Of a stretch of 64,000 bases of DNA, positions 61,041 to 64,000 are shown one piece after another. The stretch covers positions 126,513,081 through 126,577,080 of the forward strand of contig NC_134364.1 of assembly GCF_048569485.1 (NCBI RefSeq), given 5' to 3'. Position 1 is the stretch's first letter. Each line of letters opens with the position of its first letter. The position numbers and the translations under genes were made by a program. Under the pieces are notes generated by a model. It searched no databases. It was not told the DNA's origin and saw only the letters and a program-made list of their open reading frames with translations. The stretch is from Anomaloglossus baeobatrachus (taxonomy: Eukaryota > Chordata > Amphibia > Anura > Aromobatidae).

Positions 61041-62116
61041 ATGGCGGGCTGTGTGCGGGACCCGTGCGGCCTGCTGTGCGTGCTGCTCACCTACCTCAGC
61101 CTGGGCTACGCGGATTACGTCATCCTGCGTCACGTGCTGCTGCACAGCTTCTCGGGCAGGTGCGGGGAGGACGGGGTGATGGCTGTGGGCTGGGTACGGG
61201 ATGTCTCACGGTGTTCCCTCTGTCCTCCGCAGTGTTTGGTGTCCGCTCCACGCCGTGGGCTTCAATCTGCTGGTGTCCATGCTGCTGGCCTGTCACAGCC
61301 GGGCCGTCTTCTCCGACCCCGGTGAGCCTGCTGGGCGTAGTAGTCCGCCTCGTCACACGTTACTATCGTCCGCTTACTTCTGCCTGTTCTGACCCCGCAG
61401 GGACCGTCCCGTTACCGGAAACCGCCATTGACTTCTCCGACCTGCGCTCTGGCACTCCGCGTAAGAATGACCGGGTAAGTGTGGTGAGGAGCGGCGTCCG
61501 TACCCATGGCGGTGCCTAATAATAACCAGCAGCGCTGTCCACAGGGGGGGAACGAGGACTGGACCGTCTGCCACCGCTGCGAGACCTACCGGCCCCCGCG
61601 AGCCCACCACTGCCGCATCTGCCACCGCTGTGTCCGCAGGATGGATCACCACTGCCCCTGGTGAGTGAGCGGCGAGGCGCCCGGCCACACGGCTGTCACT
61701 CACTGTGTTTTACTTTTAGGATAAATAACTGTGTCGGGGAATTAAACCAAAAATATTTCATCCAGTTCCTGTTTTATACCGGTGAGTGCAGAATGTGGTG
61801 TCTACAAGGGGTCCGGCAGGGGGCGCCGCTCTCACCGCTGTGCTTCCTGCAGGTCTGACAAGTCTGTACTCTGTGGGCTTAGTCCTGGCGGTGTGGCTGT
61901 GGCCCACCATGAATGGATCAGTGGAGGCTGCAGAGGCGGAGACCGCCGCTCACAGCCATGTCCAGATGTGAGTGCACAGAGGCTGTGTGTGCCTGCACCA
62001 TCCGCAAACCACGGCCCTAATATACAACCTCCTCTCCCCGCAGAGTCCACTGCATCCTCCTCCTCGTGGAGGCCTTCCTCTTCGGACTGTTCGTCACAGT
62101 TATCTTCTATGATCAG
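61041..62116 (+). CDS. DHHC-type palmitoyltransferase, exons 1-7, 3' end beyond window
   Basis: Protein S-acyltransferase that transfers palmitate to cysteines at Golgi or other membranes. Exons: 61041-61159, 61233-61321, 61401-61474, 61545-61660, 61720-61781, 61853-61967, 62044-62116. All junctions are GT...AG and phases agree over 216 codons. The start is the ATG at 61041 (gccATGg context). Visible features are TM1 (about residues 9-29), TM2 (about 48-64), DPG (68-70), a zinc-binding cysteine-rich domain from about 103 with CX2C and HC motifs, catalytic DHHC (128-131, Cys131), NNCVG (135-139), TM3 (about 147-170) and TM4 (about 192-213). The C-terminal TTxE-type region lies outside. By the motif pattern [31 protein letters not shown] it resembles the ZDHHC3/7 (GODZ) group; the exact orthologue is not settled. 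It appears intact. Six introns are only 59-79 bp. Confidence 0.9.
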
Positions 62117-62256
62117 GTAGGTGTGTTGTGTGGATACAGGAGAAACCCTATTGAGCAAGGATCTTCCAAAATGGCAAAGGATGGAGGCTTATGAATACTG
62201 AGGGTGCAGATGACAGGGGTGATCATCGGAAACTAAGCAGGAAGATGACGGGCGGT

Positions 62257-62815
62257 CACCGAACTCGGAGGGTGGAGGCAGCGGGTGGTCACCGAACTCG
62301 GAGGGTGGAGGCAGCGGGTGGTCACCGAACTCGGAGGGTGGAGGCAGCGGGTGGTCACCGAACTCGGAGGGTGGAGGCAGCGGGTGGTCACCGAACTCGG
62401 AGGGTGGAGGCAGCGGGTGGTCACCGAACTCGGAGGGTGGAGGCAGCGGGTGGTCACCGAACTCGGAGGGTGGAGGCAGCGGGTGGTCACCGAACTCGGA
62501 GGGTGGAGGCAGCGGGTGGTCACCGAACTCGGAGGGTGGAGGCAGCGGGTGGTCACCGAACTCGGAGGGTGGAGGCAGCGGGTGGTCACCGAACTCGGAG
62601 GGTGGAGGCAGCGGGTGGTCACCGAACTCGGAGGGTGGAGGCAGCGGGTGGTCACCGAACTCGGAGGGTGGAGGCGGCGGGTGGTCACCGAACTCGGAGG
62701 GTGGAGGCGGCGGGCGGTCACCGAACTCGGAGGATAGAGGTGGCGGGCAGTCACCAAACTCGGAGGATAGAGGTGGCGGGCAGTCACCAAACTCGGAGGA
62801 TAGAGGTGGCGGGTG
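62257..62815. repeat. 33-bp minisatellite in intron 7 of the DHHC gene
   Basis: About 17 copies of ggtggtcaccgaactcggag plus ggtggaggcagcg, very homogeneous until about 62690. It begins about 140 bp after the donor at 62117 (gtaggt). Confidence 0.95.
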
Positions 62816-63495
62816 TCACCAGATACTGAGGATAAAGCAGACAGGCGGCAACCGGATACTAAGGATAGAGGCAGCAATCGGATACTGAGGATAAAGCCGG
62901 CAACCGGATACTGCGTTCGGAGGCAGTGGGCGGCAGCCGGATACTGCGTTCGGAGGCGGTGGGCGGCAACCGGATACTGAGGACGGAGGCGACAACCGGA
63001 TACTGAGGACGGAGGCGGCAACCGGATACTGAGGACGGAGGCGGCAACCGGATACTGAGGACGGAGGCGGCAACCGGATACTGAGGACGGAGGCGGCAAC
63101 CGGATACTGAGGACGGAGGCGGCAACCGGATACTGAGGACGGAGGCGGCAACCGGATACTGAGGACGGAGGCGGCAACCGGATACTGAGGACGGAGGCGG
63201 CAACCGGATACTGAGGACGGAGGCGGCAACCGGATACTGAGGACGGAGGCGGCAACCGGATACTGAGGACGGAGGGAGCGGGCGGCAACCGGATACTGAG
63301 GACGGAGGCAGCGGTCGGCAACCGGATACTGAGGACGGAGGCAGCGGTCGGCAACCGGATACATAGGACGGAGGCAGCAGGCAAACACCAGATACTGAGG
63401 ACGGAGGCAGCGGGCAAACACCAGATACTGGGGACGGAGGCATCGTGCGGCAATTGGAAACCAAGGACAGAGGCGACGGGGGGGTCACCGGATGC
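62816..63495. repeat. 26-bp minisatellite in the same intron
   Basis: Unit aggcggcaaccggatactga plus ggacgg, about 12 clean copies flanked by longer variants. Similarity of ctcggagg/ctgaggac and ggcagcggg words to the preceding array suggests a common origin. Confidence 0.93.
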
Positions 63496-63564
63496 TGAGG
63501 GCAGAAGCGACATTTCTCTTTTCCTCAGTCTCTTTGTGTTTTGTTAATTGATCAGTCTGTCTAA

Positions 63565-64000
63565 TGCGGGCGTCACACGAGACGATCTATCGTGTGAGGC
63601 ATCGTCGGGGTCACGGTTTTCGTGACGCACATCCGGCATCGTTTGCGACGTCGTCTCGTGTGACACCTCCGAGCAACGCAGAATCGGTCACAAATCGTGA
63701 GTCGTGTACACGTCGCTCAGTTTGAAAAAATTGTTTATTTTTCATGGCGCCAGTTGTTCATCGTACCCGGGGCAGCACACATCGCTCCATGTGACACCCC
63801 GGGAACGATGAACACAGCGTACCTGCGTCCCGCGGCTCCCGCCGGCAATGCGGAAGGAGGTGGGCGGGATATTTACGTCCCGCTCATCTCCGCCCCTCCG
63901 CTTCTATTGGCCGGCGGCTGTGTGACGTCGCTGTGACGCCGAACATCCCTCCCCCTTCAGGAAGTGGACGTTCACCGCCCACAGCGAGGTCACTCAGCAG
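63565..64000. mobile_element. Start of a GC-rich MITE, truncated by the window
   Basis: After TAA (63562-63564) comes tgcgggcgtcacacgagacg, then self-complementary atcgtgtgaggcatcgtcg sequence and ggcgggatatttacgtcccgc. The style equals other TAA-flanked MITEs here. The right end is not in the window. It lies in intron 7 or downstream of the DHHC gene. Confidence 0.55.

Noticed and set aside
62191-63513. Collagen-like or repetitive frames over the DHHC gene intron
   Set aside because: Two intronic minisatellites, one of which is a multiple of three; splicing of the DHHC gene passes over them.

Overview
The window looks like a vertebrate nuclear contig, most probably from an anuran amphibian. 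This is inferred from its repeat repertoire: several Tc1/mariner families, a Gmr1-type Ty3/gypsy element, a CR1/L2-type LINE, Penelope-like repeats with hammerhead-type motifs, a tRNA-headed SINE, TAA-flanked MITEs and hAT debris. No species can be named from sequence alone. Only one host gene is supported, a DHHC-type palmitoyltransferase at the right edge, of which seven exons are visible before the window ends. Nearly everything else is transposon or tandem repeat. Most long open frames are by-products of tandem repeats.

Layout: 1-1684 is the right part of a TIR-type element carrying a 44-bp minisatellite. 1688-7985 is a 35-bp satellite (about 150 copies) hit by two TAA-flanked MITEs. 7990-9425 is a 50-bp minisatellite. 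10709-15165 is a foldback element with 1-kb inverted arms and an 8-bp target duplication. One arm contains a 1-kb palindrome built from two inverted LTR 3' halves, itself flanked by a 5-bp duplication. 16198-27136 is a young Gmr1-like element (integrase before reverse transcriptase), split by a 4.3-kb LINE that is in turn split by a 505-bp MITE. 27787-36990 alternates minisatellites with two Tc1 elements, a SINE and a MITE. 38336-46028 holds MITEs, a second hammerhead-bearing repeat, a Tc1 with a nested MITE, SINE pieces and a mariner-type MITE. 46150-48517 is a 41-bp minisatellite, 48701-50938 and 51205-52644 are Tc1 elements, 52700-54222 are micro- and trinucleotide repeats, and 54300-56711 is a hAT-type element swollen by a 26-bp repeat. 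A 200-N assembly gap (57062-57261) is followed by a 3-kb 19-bp array that runs almost to the DHHC gene promoter.

The recurrent theme is tandem amplification of short motifs inside transposons. At least five elements (1-1684, 28522-29805, 45218-46028, 48701-50938, 54300-56711) carry arrays made from, or lying within, their own sequence, in one case in both terminal repeats. The most unusual single structures are the integrated LTR palindrome at 11469-12473, the foldback host around it, and the Ty1/copia-like pol order of the Gmr1-type element. The DHHC gene is remarkable for six consecutive introns of 59-79 bp amid this expansion, followed by an intron filled with minisatellites.
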